Assembly (NCBI GenBank): GCA_027924585.1
Contig: BSBM01000076.1
Span: forward strand, 7,077,001 to 7,141,000
Reading direction: 5' to 3'
Origin: Larix kaempferi
Lineage: Eukaryota; Streptophyta; Pinopsida; Pinales; Pinaceae
DNA length: 64,000 nucleotides
The translations under genes were made by a program, and so were the position numbers. Shown piece after piece: positions 13,107 to 24,727 of this stretch; position 1 is the stretch's first letter; the number at the start of each line of letters is the position of its first letter. Below the pieces are notes generated by a model, which had not been told where the DNA came from, did no database searches, and saw only the letters and a program-made list of their open reading frames with translations.

Positions 13107-13530
13107 CTACATACCACCATACAAGCCTTTGGTCTCAAAATTGGGCAGGCTCTGAAGGCTTTCATAGCCACCTGGTCCTGTGCAATCATAGATCTGATGT
13201 GGAGAGTAATGCATTTTCACCACGAAGCGAAATCCATAGAAGACAAATGAGACATATTTCAACCATACTATGAAGACAGGAAAGTCTTGTTGTTAGTTAC
13301 AAAAACATGGCATAGTTGGTTATTAAGTTTGAAACATCACAAATATTATAAACATGGATTCAAGGAAGAACTTGTGCCAAATTAAACAAAAGAAAAATAA
13401 ATTTATGGTTGAAACAAACCTGAATGTAAAATACTCCAGTGATCATGAACACAAGCAAAACAATAGATGCCACTAACCCCATCCGTTTAATATCGGGAAC
13501 TGCAGCACCCATCAACTCTCCAACTCCCTT
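13107..13530 (-). pseudogene. ABCG half-transporter, last two exons
   Basis: Two minus-strand blocks encode the membrane end of an ABCG (WBC-type) half-transporter. The exon at 13530-13420 reads GAAVPDIKRMGLVASIVLLV and then FMITGVFYIQ, a transmembrane helix preceded by the family's GAA..D.K motif. It is closed by a consensus GT donor (cag|gtttgt at 13420/13419). The block at about 13286-13107 reads PVFIVWLKYVSFVFYGFRFV, then a short loop with YDC and PGG, ending in a TAG stop. The junction phase at 13286 does not fit cleanly, so an indel or acceptor loss is likely. The gene's other part lies at 20316-21660, beyond the inserted retrotransposon. Confidence 0.82.
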
Positions 13531-13796
13531 CTCATGTTAATAACAAGTTTGTCAAAGCAAGGTCAGTGCATTTATTGTAGAGATAAGATAACTAGGAAAA
13601 CACCAAGGTTCTAAAAGTTCCATGATTAATAAAGAAAATAAAATTCTAATAAGAATTTTACAACTCAAACGATATGATACAAAATCACAACTTACATGAG
13701 CTGTGATGATTACTAAATATACTTCAAGCAAGTTGAGGAAAAATACTTTATGCAACTATTTTATATTACATACTATATTTTTCTATTAGATCCTAT

Positions 13797-13801
13797 ATGA
13801 A
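13797..13801 (+). other. Target-site duplication, left (ATGAA)
   Basis: Five bases immediately left of the 5' LTR, identical to 20085-20089 immediately right of the 3' LTR. This marks the integration event of the chromovirus. Confidence 0.93.
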
Positions 13802-14606
13802 TGGGCCACAAAGAAGCTAGCCTTCTTTGCAACCCATAGGGAACATGAGTAATCCTAGACTTAATTAAGTATTAATTGTATTAGAGCATATTTAGGTAAA
13901 TAAGTCAGGTCCTTTGCCTATAAAGGAGCCTGCGATCTAATACAAACTGGGCATGTTTTTTAAAAGATTATTTGTGTCTCGTTCTTCATATTAGGTTTTC
14001 GGCTTCAAGCATTTAATTTTCTCTGTGCAAATTCAGCCCCGTCTCCTCCTTTTTGGTTTGCAGGCCTCCACTTAGTCGGCCCTTCTTACTCTCTCCACAA
14101 CTCTCACGCCCACTCTCCTCCTGTCACACCCAGTTCCACGACCTGCTCTCCCTTTTCCCTGCAACCCTGGTAACGCCTGCCACCATCCACGCTGCCTGGC
14201 ATTTTCCCTCTGTGCCTCCATTTTAGCCTGCATGCAGTCAATGGGCTGAGCGACCTACCACCACCTGCGTTCCTCTCTGAAAACGATCTACACTAACCTT
14301 CATGCTAAGGCAGTCCCCCTCTGCGTACAACCACTCCAACGTGCTCAACATTCCCCACGACTCCCTCCAATACTACATCATCCCCTACGCCATTTCTCTT
14401 CCCCATCTTTACCACGTGCTCCCTCACATCCCTCATGCACAAGCCACTCCAAAAGAAACGCAGACCTATCCCTAGCTCCCTCACGCATAGCCATGCCAAA
14501 ACGCAGGCCTATCCCTAGCTCCACGAATGACTAAAGATGCCCAGCACTAAACCTTGATATTCTTGAAGGGCTGCGTGTAACGCTCCAACCGTTTGGGGGT
14601 AGATCA
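13802..14606 (+). repeat. 5' LTR of the chromovirus (805 bp)
   Basis: Begins TGGGCC and ends ATCA, and has the same length as the 3' LTR at 19280-20084. A TATA box (ctataaag, 13918-13925) lies about 115 bp in. The downstream half is unusually C-rich on the plus strand (runs such as 'ctctcctcctgtcac'), which would give a pyrimidine-rich leader. Confidence 0.95.
13918..13925 (+). promoter_or_regulatory. LTR TATA box
   Basis: The octamer ctataaag lies in the 5' part of the LTR, with its counterpart (ctataaaagg) at 19396-19405 in the other LTR. It is the likely RNA polymerase II core promoter of the element. Confidence 0.55.
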
Positions 14607-14608
14607 AT

Positions 14609-14621
14609 TGGTACCAGAGCC
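14609..14621 (+). other. Primer-binding site (initiator Met-tRNA type)
   Basis: TGGTACCAGAGCC begins 2 nt after the LTR end. It differs by one base from the TGGTATCAGAGC pattern complementary to the 3' end of plant initiator tRNA-Met, which most chromoviruses use. Confidence 0.88.
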
Positions 14622-14913
14622 TATATATCCCCAGAATAAGCAACAGAAGAACCAAATGCAGCAAGGTTTCAAAATATTTTTTTTTTGTTTTCTTTTCTTT
14701 TCTGAGTTTATGATGTGCAAATAGATCTCACACCCTTCTCATGGTTTTCTTTAACTAATGGTGGATACACAGATCTTCCTACAATAGGAGCCACAGATCT
14801 CCACCATAGAAAGGAGGTTCACATATCTTCATACCCACAGATCTCTCCTTCTAGTTCAGTTATTGTTCCTCAATCCTTCAGCCCCAATGCTTAGAATTTT
14901 TTTTCTCTACAAG

Positions 14914-16014
14914 ATGCCTCCTAGATGAGATCCTTTGGCCACCGATTCAGATTCTAATACCTCTAATCCAGTACAGGACCTCGCATCTGCTCTCAATGAG
15001 TTAATGAGAATGCAACAACAAACCCATCCAAATCCCTTCCGCTTAGATATTAGGTGCCAACTCCCTAAGTTTGTAGGACAAACCAATGGAGAAGCCGTGG
15101 AGTCATGGATCCACAGCCTTTCCACCTATTTCAGAACTTGCACAAGCCTTACTGAGGAAAGAAAGCTTCAGATTGCAGCATTACAATTGGAAGGACTTGC
15201 TCAAACATGGTGGGACATAGAGCAAGAAAAGGCCACTTTGGTAATAGAAATTGGAGCTTCAACAGAGTCTTCTTCTTCTCAACCGATCAGCACTTGGGCT
15301 CGCATGTGTGAAGCTTTGCGAGATCGTTTTTACCCACCCGGGTATCTTCAATCCTTATGGATTCGGCGGCACCAACTCCGAAAATTTCCTACACAAGGAG
15401 TACAAGCATATATCGAACTCTTCTCCAAGATTCGACTTCAACTCCACATTCCAGACCCAGAAGCGGTATTAATCCTTAAATTTAATTCTGGTTTATTGTT
15501 TCCGTTCCGTAGAGAAGTCGAGTTATTTGAAAATTCTACATTGGATAAATCCTTCCAAAGAGAATTGGTAGTAGAAAGAAAGGTAGCTCCTCGGGGACGT
15601 CCTCTTCAATCCCGTCCCAACCAGAACCCATCTCCTTCACAAAATACCCTACCCAATACTGCATCTCGTGTGTCCTTCACTCGTCCTACCAATCGAATGA
15701 CCAATACACCGTGGTGTTCCTACCACAAGGCTAATTCCCACAACACTTCAGACTGTCGAACTTTAAACTATCTCAAACCTAACAAAACTCTTTTTACGGA
15801 AAGGATTTCTTCCCAACCTATAGAGGACAATGCTGAGGTTTCTCTTGAGAATCCTACTGAAGTAGATCCATCATTGATCTTAATGACATCTGAAGATCCC
15901 ACATTATCTACATTACCCCTCTTTACTCATAACTGCCAAATCAAATATTCTTTGGCCTTGCTCATCATGGATAATGGCAGTCAGAAAAATCTGGTCTCCC
16001 ACAAGCTAGTCTAG
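14914..16014 (+). pseudogene. Chromovirus gag and first part of protease
   Basis: The reading frame runs from an ATG at 14914 through an in-frame TGA at 14926-14928 and then stays open to a TAG at 16012. Recognisable blocks are a capsid segment with LPKFVGQTNGEAVESWIHSL and LEGLAQTWWD (about residues 50-90 after the stop), then FYPPGYLQSLWIRRHQLRKF, typical of Ty3/gypsy gag. A zinc-knuckle-like WCSYHKANSHNTSDC follows, then the start of an aspartic protease. The protease active-site triplet is Asp-Asn-Gly rather than Asp-Ser/Thr-Gly. The early stop and the terminal stop each look like single-base changes, so the frame was functional before decay. Confidence 0.9.
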
Positions 16015-16061
16015 CGCCTCCACCTACCCACTACTCCTCATCTGAAACCATATCAGCTAGG

Positions 16062-16580
16062 ATGGGTCCAAAAGGATGGTCCCTGTCTCTTGTTTCTCAC
16101 TGTTGCCTCGTCACATTTTCCATTGGACAATTTAGAGACTCGGTGCTATGTGATGTATCTCCATTAGATTGTGCTGACCTACTTCTTGGCATACCTTACC
16201 AGGACCAACAAAATGCAATTTATATAGCAAAATATCATCAATATAAACTTACCAAGGATGGCCACACTTATATCCTTACCTCAGCCCCACCCAAACCAAC
16301 ACCAACAAAGGAAAAAATACCTCATGTCCATCTCAACCAATGCATTTCTCTTTGTTTGGTCCGACCCATTCCACTAGACAACACCACCCATCCCATCCCA
16401 AAAGCCATGGACCCTCTCATACAAGAATTTGCTAAGGTTTTCCAACCCCCTACTGAAATTCCCCCACCTCGACACATAGACCATTCTATTAACCTCATTT
16501 CGGGTGCTACCTTTCCCAACGCACCTTCATACCGCCTTGCCCCATGGGAAACAGAGGAAATTGAAAAGCAGTTGACATAA
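16062..16580 (+). pseudogene. Chromovirus protease end and RT linker
   Basis: A shifted frame continues the protease (FRDSVLCDVSPLDCADLLLG, where DLLLG is the conserved C-terminal protease motif). A proline-rich linker and the segment RHIDHSINLISGATFPNAPS leading into reverse transcriptase follow. It ends at TAA 16578-16580. The frame change relative to gag lies between 16014 and 16062. Confidence 0.85.
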
Positions 16581-17069
16581 CTAATCAACTCTGGACACAT
16601 TCAACCATCTTCTTCCCCTTGTGCTTCCCCAGCATTTGTTATCCCCAAGAAAGACACCCCAAAAATGTGACTGGTCACTGATTATAGGGCTCTTAACAAG
16701 GCCACGGTGAAGAACTGCTACCCCCGACCCCAGATTGAAGAGTTACTGGACACCCTACAAGGTGCTAAATGGTTCACTAAGATGGATTTAATAGTAGGAT
16801 ATCATCAGGTTCGAATGAACCCAAATGATGTTTGGAAGACAGCATTCAAGACCAAGTTTGGTCTCTTTGAGTGGAAGGTCATGCCCTTTGGCCTGACAAA
16901 CGCCCCAGCCACCTTCATGCGGCTCATTAATGATATTTTCAGGAAGCATTTGGGTCGTACTATGATTATATATTTAGATGATATTCTGATCTTTAGTAAG
17001 TCATGGGAAACACATCTTCAACATGTTCGGCAAGTTCTCAAAATACTTAGAGACCACAAGTTCAGGTGA
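16581..17069 (+). pseudogene. Chromovirus reverse transcriptase, fingers and palm
   Basis: This frame carries PAFVIPKKDTPKM, a TGA, then VTDYRALNKATVKNCYPRPQ, KMDLIVGYHQVRM, MPFGLTNAPATFMRLINDIF and the catalytic YLDD box in IIYLDDILIFSK. All are canonical Ty3/gypsy RT motifs in the right order, and the YLDD residues are intact. The TGA at 16668-16670 falls where Arg (CGA) is usual. The frame ends at 17067-17069 through a frameshift, not at the true protein end. Confidence 0.92.
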
Positions 17070-17840
17070 AAGAAAAGGAGTCTTATTTTGGCCAATGCTC
17101 AGTTCCATACCTAGGTTTGTGGTAGACTTAGAAGGTATTCAGCCTGATCCTTCACGCATCAAAGCATTAAAACAATGGCCAACACCTTCTTCAGCCAACC
17201 AGTTAAAAAGCTTCCTAGGTGGCATCAATTTTTATCACAAGTTTGCGTTACATTTCTCTCAGATTGCCCATCCTTTACATCAACTCTCCAATCGCACTTC
17301 TACATTTATTTGGAATGACGAAGCCACCCGCAACTTTTTTCGTCTCAAAGAAGCCTTATGTTCAGCTCCTGTATTGCATTTTCCAGACCTATCTGAACCA
17401 TTTGAGATTCAGTTAGATGCCTCACAATATGCTATTGGTGCAGTGCTTAAACAAGGAGGACATCCTATTGCTTACCACTCAAAATCACTTTCAGATGCTA
17501 AGAAAAACTATAGCACCCATGACAAGGAATTTTACAGCCTAGTGCAAGCTCTCAAGAAATGACGCCATTATCTATTGGGAAAGGAAACTATTCTACATAC
17601 AGATCACCATTCGCTGATTTTCATTAATTCCCAGTCAAAGATATAGGAACAAAGGCATCTCAAATGGGCAGCCTACATTCAGCAATTCCATCTGGTTATT
17701 AAATACAAGAAGGGCACCTCTAACAAAATGGTGGATCTACTCAATAGACCACCCACTCCAGTGCTCCACCAACTAGAGGTTCATTGTGCTACCTATGATG
17801 CTTGGAAAGATAAGTATGCTACTGATCGGGACTTTCAAGA
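17070..17840 (+). pseudogene. Chromovirus RT thumb and RNase H
   Basis: In a different frame from the palm, this part shows GIQPDPSRIKALKQWPTPSS and LKSFLGGINFYHKF (RT thumb/connection). RNase H follows, with its catalytic Asp in QLDASQYAIGAVLKQ, the Glu in HDKEFYSLVQALKK, and the third Asp in HTDHHSL. Stops at 17560 (TGA where Trp is usual) and 17644 (TAG where Gln is usual) break it. The terminal motif reads VDLLNRPP in place of the usual VADALSRRP. Confidence 0.88.
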
Positions 17841-19317
17841 AGCATGCGCTGCTTTATAGGACTCTACAGTCATCAACCAGACTCCTTTTCTGGACTACAC
17901 AATCCATGATGGGTGGCTCTACAAGTTAAATTTGTTATGTGTTCCACAATCTGATGATCATTTATTGCTCATTAAAGAAGCTCATGCCTCTGCATGTGGA
18001 GGCCACTTTGGTACCACGAAGACCATTCAACACCTTCAACACCATTTCTATTGGCCTTCTCTTCAACCTCAAGTAGAGAAATTCATAAGAGACTGTGCCT
18101 TCTGTTCTCAATCAAAACCATCAAATAGAAAGTATGGCTTATATATACCTCTCCCGCTACCCTCCAGGCCATGGGAATCAATCTCTATGGATTTCTTAAG
18201 TGGGATACCCACTACCCAACGAAAACATGATGCAATTTGGGTAGTCGTATGTCATTTTAGCAAAATGGCTCTTTTCCTGGCATGCACAAAGACCACTACA
18301 ACCTCCCAAACAGCAGAACTATATTTCAAACATGTGTGGCCTCATTTTGGTCTACCAAGCAACATCATTTCAGATCGAGACTCTCGCTTCCTGAGCTCCT
18401 TTTGGAAGACACTCTGGGAAATACTTGGATGTTAGCTTAAATACTCCACAGCCTTCCATCCTCAAAAAAACGGCCAAACAGAGGTAGTCAACCGCATCTT
18501 AGCTCATGCTCTCCGTTCTAATTTGGGACGTAGCAAACAATGGGATAATTATTTGCATATTCTCCAACATAGCTACAACAGAGCAACACATTCAGCTACC
18601 AGGTTTTCCCCTTTTGAAGTATGCTTAGGATTCCAACCAGCTTCTCCAATAGAGCTTCCACTCACATTGGACCCCCATGGTATAGCTCATCAGCAAAAAG
18701 AACAATACTCAGCTCAACAATTTCTTCAGCAAATTGCCCATCGCCACACTCAGGTCATGGAGGCCCTCAAAGCAGCTCAAGCACGCGCAAAGCTCAGACA
18801 TGACAAACATAGGACAGCCACTACCTTTCAACCGGGAGACCGAGTCTGGTTGCAGTTGGACAAGAACCACTTCAAAGGACAACATCATAAACTTCATCCA
18901 CTTCGATATGGCCCCTACATTATTCTGGATAAGATTGGGGAAAATGCATATCGATTGGACCTCCCTCCTCAGCTTGGCATCCACAATGTGATCAATGTCA
19001 AGCACTTGAAATTATTTCATCCTCCACTATTGGATGAACCAATCACAATTTCCCATCCTATGGACAATATTCGAGACTTCCAGCTTCCATTGGTAAGAGA
19101 TACTATCCTCGACACCAAGACCCATTCTACTTGCCACCGGGCTTACACCTCTTACCTCCTGGCATGCGAAGGACGGACTCCAACTCAAGCAAAATGGATG
19201 ACATCTGAGATCATGCAAAGTCATTTTCCTCATCTTCTCATGGAAGCAAGGATGCTTCCAAGTCTAAATAGGGAGGACTTGGGCCACAAAGAAGCTAGCC
19301 TTCTTTGCAACCCATAG
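17841..19317 (+). pseudogene. Chromovirus integrase with chromodomain-like C-terminus
   Basis: The zinc-binding HHCC domain is visible (HASACGGHFGTTKTIQHLQH with a CAFC pair). The DDE core follows, with its Asp in SMDFLSG, Asp in SDRDSRFLSSFWKTL and Glu in NGQTEVVNR. Then come the GPY-type segment LRYGPYIILDKIGENAYRLD and a chromodomain-like end with the AKW...FPHLLMEA pattern. A TAG at 18433 interrupts the core between the second Asp and the Glu. The frame reads through the polypurine tract and stops 35 nt inside the 3' LTR, as is common in this group. Confidence 0.92.
19266..19279 (+). other. Polypurine tract
   Basis: The purine-rich stretch 'aaatagggaggact' immediately precedes the 3' LTR (TGGGCC at 19280). 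It is the expected plus-strand primer site. Confidence 0.8.
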
Positions 19318-20084
19318 GGAACATGAGTAATCCTAGACTTAATTAAGTGTTAATTGTATTAGAGCATATTTAGGTAAATAAGTCAGGTCCTTTGCCTATA
19401 AAAGGACCATGCGATCTAATACAAACTGGGCATGGTTTTTAGATGATTAATCTTGTCTCGTTCTTCATATTAGGTTTTCGGCTTCAGGCATTTAATTTTC
19501 TCTGTGCAAATTCAGCCCCGTCTCCTCCTTTCTGGTCTGCAGACCTACACTCAGTCGGCCCTTATTACTCTCTCCACAACTCTCACGCCCACTCTCCTCC
19601 TGTCACGCCCAATTCCGTGACTTGCTCTCCCTTTTCCCTGCAGCCCTGGTAACGCCTGCCACCATCCACGCTGCCTGGAATTTTCCCACTACGCCTCCAT
19701 TTTAGCCTGCACACAGTCAATGGGATGAGCGACCTACCTCCACCTGTGTTCCTCTCTGTAAAGGATCTACACTAACCTTCACGCTAAGGCAGGCCCCCTC
19801 TGCATACAGCCACTCCAACGTGCTCAACATTCCCCACGACTCCCTCCAATACTACATCATCCCCCTACGCCATTTCTCTTCCCCCTCTTTACCACATGCT
19901 CCCTCGCAGCCCTCACGCACAAGCCACTCCAAAAGAAACGCAGACCTATCCCTAGCTCCCTCATGCATAGCCACGCCAAAACGAAGACCCATCCATAGCT
20001 CCACGAATGACTAGACACCCAGCACTAAACCTTGATATTCTTTAAGGGCTGCATGTAACGCTCCACCCGTTTGGGGGCAGATCA
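19280..20084 (+). repeat. 3' LTR of the chromovirus (805 bp)
   Basis: Direct copy of 13802-14606 with about 93% identity by hand count. It starts TGGGCC and ends ATCA, and is followed by the target duplication ATGAA (20085-20089). TATA box at 19396-19405. Confidence 0.95.
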
Positions 20085-20089
20085 ATGAA
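20085..20089 (+). other. Target-site duplication, right (ATGAA)
   Basis: Matches 13797-13801 exactly and directly abuts the CA end of the 3' LTR. Confidence 0.93.
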
Positions 20090-20315
20090 AGACCCTACTA
20101 CTTGGCTGATGTATTGTTGTAATATAATAGTGCCACTATGCATATAGTTTACATAACACATCATACTCATATAATTATAGTAGTGCCACTCTGCATATAA
20201 TTTACTTCACACATCATACTCACATCTGCTCCTCGGAGTCCCATAAGAGCTTCAACTGTTTTGTTTGCAAGCAAAGAAAACAATAAGCATTATTAGAGAG
20301 TTACTAGGGTATCTT

Positions 20316-21660
20316 TGCAATGTTGTTGAGAACATGTAGTAGCTTGAGTAAAGTGGATGAATCAAGGCTTGATGTGGGTTCATCTAACAATAGAAAGGAT
20401 GGATCCACTCGTATTTTACAGGCAATACAAGTCCTCTTCTTCTCCCCTCCAGAGACACCACGCAAAAAGTATCCACCAACTATTGCATTTCGGCATCTGG
20501 TGAATGTGAAATGAATAAACATTAAGCTACAACGTATGCTTTTAGTTGTGAACAACTTCCCATGTATACAGATTTTATTTGTGTATGGAAAGTTGATGTT
20601 GCAGTTATATTTGATTCCTTCACATTCCAATCTTATCATGTCTAGTAGCTACATAGATTAATAAACTGAAGATACCTTTCCAAGCAAAGACTTTGAAGTG
20701 TTGTCTCTACTTTTGAAAGCTTTTGTTGTTTGCTCATATTACTAGGAACCCTCAACTTGGCAACAAAAAGAAGTGTTTAATAAACTGTTAACTTGTAGTA
20801 TAGTATGTCCTCTTGTGTTACAAATCCTATCCTGCAAACCAAGTTTTCAATCGGACTAATCCTGCAGATCATTGTAACTCTTCAATGACCTAGTCCTTAG
20901 CAGATTATAGTAAAAGTGTAGTTATATAGCTAAACATTTGCTAAATTTATGCTCTAGTTGACTTGAATAGATCTTTGATTACTTATGTTTATGGCCTTTA
21001 AATATATTGGTCAACCTAAGTAATCTTACAAGGACATTGTTTTTTATTCTCACTTCCTAAAAGCATTTGCAATGAATTGAAAGAAACACTTCATTCCTTT
21101 GAACTACAAGAAAACATACATAGGATTTATGCTCAATTCTTGACCATGTTTGTTTAAAACTACCATCTAAGCTTTTCTATGAAGTTTTAATATATAAATA
21201 ACATTTAAACTTCTATTGACCTTCTCTTTAGGGCATTGATGTAAGGAACCCTGTTATATGTTAAAGAACCAGTCAACTTACCTTCGATTCTTCCTCCAAT
21301 AATTTTGAGTAATGTCGTTTTTCCACTGCCTGAAGGACCCATTAAAGCCAGAATTTGCTTTAGATGTGAGATACCCTGTGATTCCATTGAGAATTTTCTT
21401 CAAATTTGTCTGGTTCTTCACCACCCTTCTAATGCCTCTCGTGGGATTCCATTTGAAACCCTGTGCAGATTTATATCGCACTGTGCATTCTAGGTCTGTA
21501 AATTGTCGAACATCATGGTTAGGCCTATATTTTCTAGATAGATTTAAAGCAGACAAGACAATAGTTGAAGGGCTACAAGCTACCTTAACAGAGATTGGGA
21601 GCAGGAAATCGGAACTTAATTCCTCCTCTGCAAATGCATTCCAAGTGGCCAATCTATAGC
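20316..21660 (-). pseudogene. ABCG half-transporter, ATP-binding exons
   Basis: Minus-strand exons encode the nucleotide-binding domain of an ABCG (WBC-type) half-transporter, a plasma-membrane exporter family. Exon 1 (to 21221) has KKILNGITG and, after a frameshift, the Walker A motif ALMGPSGSGKTTLLK, ending ALKR. Intron 1 runs from 21220 to 20832 (AG|GT donor, tttgcag acceptor). Exon 2 (20831-20676) starts with IGFVTQED-type residues, has a TAA stop where Glu is expected near 20775, then LRVPSNMSKQQKLSKVETTL. Intron 2 runs from 20675 to 20497. Exon 3 (20496 to about 20316) holds [16 protein letters not shown] (the signature motif) and [11 protein letters not shown] (Walker B/D-loop). The following donor appears to be AT instead of GT. 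Introns are retained, so this is not a processed copy. Confidence 0.9.
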
Positions 21661-22104
21661 ATTTCAAATTTGCAAAAGAAATGTTTTATAAAGAGTACAA
21701 TTTAATATTTATGCATTCCTGATTTTCTAAAACTCCTCCATGGCACAACAATGGTTTGCAAACTACAAAAACTCTAGAAGAGAACCAATGAAAACCTCGC
21801 TTCACATCATTATGATGGTAGGAGACTAAATACAAAAGACGCTTCATAAAATTAAGATTGCAAAAACAAAAGTCAAACATAAAAAACAACCATTATGAAG
21901 ATTGCAAAAACAAAAGTCAAACATAAAACACAACCAGCGAAATATTAAATTGTCTCGTCATGATAAAGACGCAAAGGATGGGAATAATGACTAACCATAG
22001 AACAATATCAGCCTCATCAAGGCTTCGATTTTGCTCCACGTATGCATTCCTTCTCCAACACGTGTATTTTGATTATGAAATTCAACTCCTGGATATTCCC
22101 AATC

Positions 22105-24722
22105 CATGGGTAGAGATGAATCATATTTCCCACGTTGCAACTAACCCAATCACGAGTCCGTTTCATGCGAATCATTGGATGCTAGGAGGGATGACATAGG
22201 ATGTGTTCTTTTAAAAACTAACTTTATGAACCGTCTTAAATAATGGATAAAATTAATGTATGTTAATAGGTGAAGGAACGAAGCCAAGAAACATACTGCA
22301 TCAATGTTCAAACGTCCCAAACAAGATATGCCATTATCATTTTCATTTTACACATTTTCCTGATATGCCAAGAAACATACTACATCATTTTACACATTTT
22401 CCTGACCACGTTTCTGGTCATATTTTTGAAAGTCATTATGGTCATTTAGTAAATGCACCACCATAAACGAAGTCGACCTCAACTCTCTATATATTTAGGT
22501 TTATAAATAAGTTATCATAATGTTGTATTTCATGGAAATCAAAACTTTGGTGATTCATAAATTTAGGTTTCTAAATAAGTTCTCAAAAGAACAAAATTTT
22601 GAAAAAAATTGTGTGGAATTAAATAATTCATTCATTATTATGTTTATGTTGATGTGGATAAATTCACTCAAATAAATATTTTTTTCATAATTGAGAATGT
22701 AGAATCTAGCAACCATGACTAAGTGCAAGTGTGGGGCCTCTTAAGTAACAATGACATGAAAAAGAAAACAAAAGTTGAGCAATAATGAAGAATGGAAACA
22801 CTTTCTCTCTTTTCAAAACCTAAGGGGTAGGGTATATACATCTCGGTAATTTTAAAATTCAAATGGGGGAAGGGTTCCCTCATGCCACAAACAAGGGGTT
22901 GCATACACCAATTTGTTGTGGCTTGGCCATAACCTTAAAATTAAAGTATAATTATATAATATATATGTGTGTGAGTGAGATATTGTAACTTAAGCTTTTT
23001 GTCATTTGTCACACATGGCCCTTCCTCATTATTCATCCATGGTGTAGTTTTATTTTATTAATAGACGCAATGAAAATTGTCTTATACTACATCATAGTTA
23101 ACATCATAGATTTATGAAGTAATAATGGTTAGTGTGATCTTCGTTTATGCTTTTCTAAGAAAATATTAAATACATTTTGCATTGTCATTTATTTAGCTAG
23201 GTGCCTAAATATGGGATATTGCACTGTACAACTAAATTCAAGGGGGCATGCCATGTAACTTAAGAAAACATGAGCCAGCTCTATAGGTGACTAAACACTC
23301 TTTATAAATTTGAAATGTTTTTATGTGTTATATTTTTCCGAGGCAAAAGAGTTTCTCATCCTAGTCAAATTGAAACATGTGCAATGGAGATCATGGTTGT
23401 TTGATGAAATCATGTAAAAAATGTAAGTACATTGAAATTAACAAAAAAATTACTCATGCTTTTCCTAGCGAAATAAGAGGGGAAATGATGCCTATTGCAC
23501 TTATAGAAGCACATACCACCTCTTTGTTTATCATTCCATTAATTTTCTAAAGAAATAAAGAAAATGGCCTAAATATTATCCTTTTAAACATTTTTTGAAG
23601 TAGATACTGAAAATATGCATTTCTAAGTTAGTTTGATTTTGAAAGATAACCTTGTAGGAATGTGTGTTATATTTAAAAGTTCAAATAAGTCTCTTCCTTT
23701 TCTTTTGAAAATTATAGTAGTTTCAAGACTTGCATTGCTTCATTTGAAAGAACAAATAAATGTGCATACTACATTTGTTAATTTCTTTACTTATTTTAGC
23801 AAGTTTGAATCCAAAAACATCATTAGAGTTCACTCCATGTCCTTTGTTGAGTAGTTAATAACCACTAAAAGCAATATAATTAAAAACAATTTGACTTATT
23901 TGAGGATAGCCATGAACAGTGTCTAATCAAAGCCTAAATTGATGCCCAATGTTCATAAATATTAGAATCTTCATTGGTCGACTGGAAATGTAGTTTTCTA
24001 GGTTAAGAAGGATGAGGCTATGAGTTATTTAGGAAAAAATAATATATAGATATAGTTTAGGGGAGATTAGGGTTAACTAATGTCTTTATTTAAAGTAATT
24101 TTATTTATATTATTAATTTTTATATTTATTATTAATTATAACTTTATTCTTAATTATAATTTTATTTTTATTATTATAATTATTTTTATTTTACTATTTA
24201 AGGATTATATTTAACAATTAGATAAAGAATATTAGTGATTAAGGATGGGACAACTTTAATGGCACCTTATGATGTTATAATTAATTAGTATGCTTAGACT
24301 TAATAATTAATTAGAATATTTAATAATTATTAAATATCCTAATTAATTATAACTAAATCATACTAATTAATTAAAAGTCAATGTGGCTATTAAATATTTG
24401 GGAGTTTTCAAGGTTAATTAATATTACAAATAATTGAGTCAAATTAATTAATGTTATTGTTCAATTGTAAAAAATTTAATTAACTCCTAAATATTAATTA
24501 CTATATTTTATATTTTATAGTCAAGATCATAAGGGTTAAAGACTTTTAGGGACTATGTTACTAAGTATTTGGGTAGAAGATGTTTGCTTGTTTATTTTTT
24601 GGGAGTGAATGATAGGTTTCCAGGAGTCATTAAGTTTAATTTCATCATCCCTATTAAGGCAATCTTGGTTAATGTTAATTTCGATTTTCTCCCTAACCTT
24701 TCGATTTTCTCCCTAACCTTTC
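22105..24722 (+). repeat. Duplication A, copy 2
   Basis: Direct-orientation paralogue of 2490-2795 plus 5278-7660. It joins the two parts at about 22430 without the 2.5 kb seen in copy 1. The right end has a local tandem doubling of 'tcgattttctccctaacctt' (about 24686-24722) and then passes straight into duplication B copy 1. No gene signature is visible. Confidence 0.88.
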
Positions 24723-24727
24723 ATTAA

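Larger units (their letters stand above)
13802..20084 (+). mobile_element. Complete Ty3/gypsy chromovirus-type LTR retrotransposon
   Basis: A full-length element of 6,283 bp with 805-bp LTRs on both ends, a primer-binding site, gag, protease, RT, RNase H, integrase with a chromodomain-like end, a polypurine tract, and a perfect 5-bp target duplication. By hand alignment the LTRs differ at about 55-60 positions plus a few indels, roughly 93% identity, mostly transitions, so the insertion is not recent. The pol reading frame is broken by several stops and at least two frameshifts. The element sits inside the ABCG pseudogene in the opposite orientation to that gene. Confidence 0.96.

Noticed and set aside
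13073-13273. Plus-strand frame of 66 residues
   Set aside because: It overlaps the last ABCG exon on the opposite strand, where the family match is evident.
16322-16600. Minus-strand frame of 92 residues
   Set aside because: Shadow of the chromovirus protease/RT linker.
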